NCBI GenBank assembly: GCA_002327305.1
Contig: DCUZ01000115.1
Location: 1-48,284 of the forward strand
Direction of reading: 5' to 3'
Length of the DNA: 48,284 nucleotides
Origin: Holophagales bacterium UBA2201
GTDB lineage: Bacteria; Acidobacteriota; Thermoanaerobaculia; UBA2201
Of this stretch, positions 48,195-48,284 are shown piece after piece. Within the stretch, counting starts at the first letter, position 1. Each line of letters opens with the position of its first letter. The translations under genes and the position numbers were made by a program. Below the pieces are notes generated by a model that was given only the letters and a program-made list of their open reading frames with translations, was not told the origin of the DNA and did not search any database.

Positions 48195-48284
48195 TCAGAA
48201 TCCTTCCCTGCCGCCAATTCACCGTTATCGATGGCGCAGATCGAATCCGAATCTTGCGATGTAGCGCCCATTTAAGATGTCGCC

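Noticed and set aside
44892..48275. An 1127-codon open frame on the plus strand, antisense to hsdR
   Set aside because: It has no motifs and runs through the MITE-like element; hsdR on the other strand has all nuclease and helicase motifs.
48255..48284. GATGTAGCGCCCAT at the right edge as a sixth REP-like copy
   Set aside because: Only about ten bases resemble the left end of the element and the palindromes are missing before the window ends.
1..48284. tRNA, rRNA, riboswitch or integrase-type attachment sites
   Set aside because: I looked for cloverleaf-like ends, conserved rRNA words and integrase genes in the intergenic regions and saw none; a covariance-model scan would be needed to exclude small RNAs.

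Overview
This is a GC-rich bacterial window with three conspicuously AT-richer islands, near 18.06-19.2 kb, 33.9-34.1 kb and 44.05-44.75 kb. Outer-membrane components (a TolC-type channel with RND pump and lipoprotein adaptor, a porin with C-terminal Phe, a small beta-barrel) point to a Gram-negative cell. A eukaryotic-like Ser/Thr kinase, a periplasmic alpha-2-macroglobulin, a two-component-propeller/cyclase fusion, a DUF6765 protein and dodecins suggest an environmental lineage such as Acidobacteriota or a relative. That placement is inference: there is no rRNA or other phylogenetic marker here.

Layout. 0-9 kb (+): GNAT acetyltransferase, alpha/beta hydrolase, membrane Ser/Thr kinase with an FG-GAP-like exterior, and a large thioester alpha-2-macroglobulin. 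9.0-9.35 kb: three double-hairpin REP-like repeats. 9.35-13.8 kb (-): a ZIP metal transporter and a giant GYF_2/membrane/HEXXH/PKD protein. 13.97-16.15 kb (+): a three-gene phospholipid cassette (CDP-alcohol phosphatidyltransferase, CdsA-like, PlsC-like). 16.17-16.53 kb: heptanucleotide repeat arrays. 16.6-17.6 kb (+): a haem-binding DUF3365 protein overlapping sixA. 17.7-22.75 kb (-): an exported RHS-repeat protein with an AT-rich, Cys-rich C-terminal tip, a tightly coupled exported partner gene, and a displaced fragment of the RHS core. 23.2-27.1 kb (+): a secreted protein of unknown function and a propeller/Y_Y_Y/adenylate cyclase sensor. 27.1-34.0 kb (-): a small Cys-rich protein and a TetR-controlled tripartite efflux operon with a visible promoter and palindromic operator. 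34.2-38.7 kb: DUF6765 protein, nucleoside deaminase, double-CDGSH protein, porin, cysteine-synthase-family enzyme and a small winged-helix-like protein. 38.8-43.7 kb: a second GYF_2/HEXXH/PKD paralogue between two 360-bp direct repeats, each carrying an identical dodecin gene. 43.8-45.1 kb: two inverted copies of a MITE-like element flanking a small beta-barrel gene. 45.2-48.2 kb (-): a type I restriction R subunit whose partner genes must lie beyond the right edge.

Cross-cutting signals. (1) Many genes have a TATAAT-like box ending only 6-9 nt before the start codon and no Shine-Dalgarno sequence, predicting leaderless mRNAs; others have strong AAGGAGG-type sites. (2) Several families of small repeats (heptamer arrays, REP-like double hairpins, a TGACTGTCCC element, MITE-like elements, 360-bp duplications) have reshaped the accessory parts and in places enter coding sequence. 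(3) The best candidates for undescribed biology are the paralogous membrane metalloprotease-like giants, the RHS tip with its coupled exported partner, and the MITE-bracketed barrel gene. All functions are read from motifs by eye; no database search was run.
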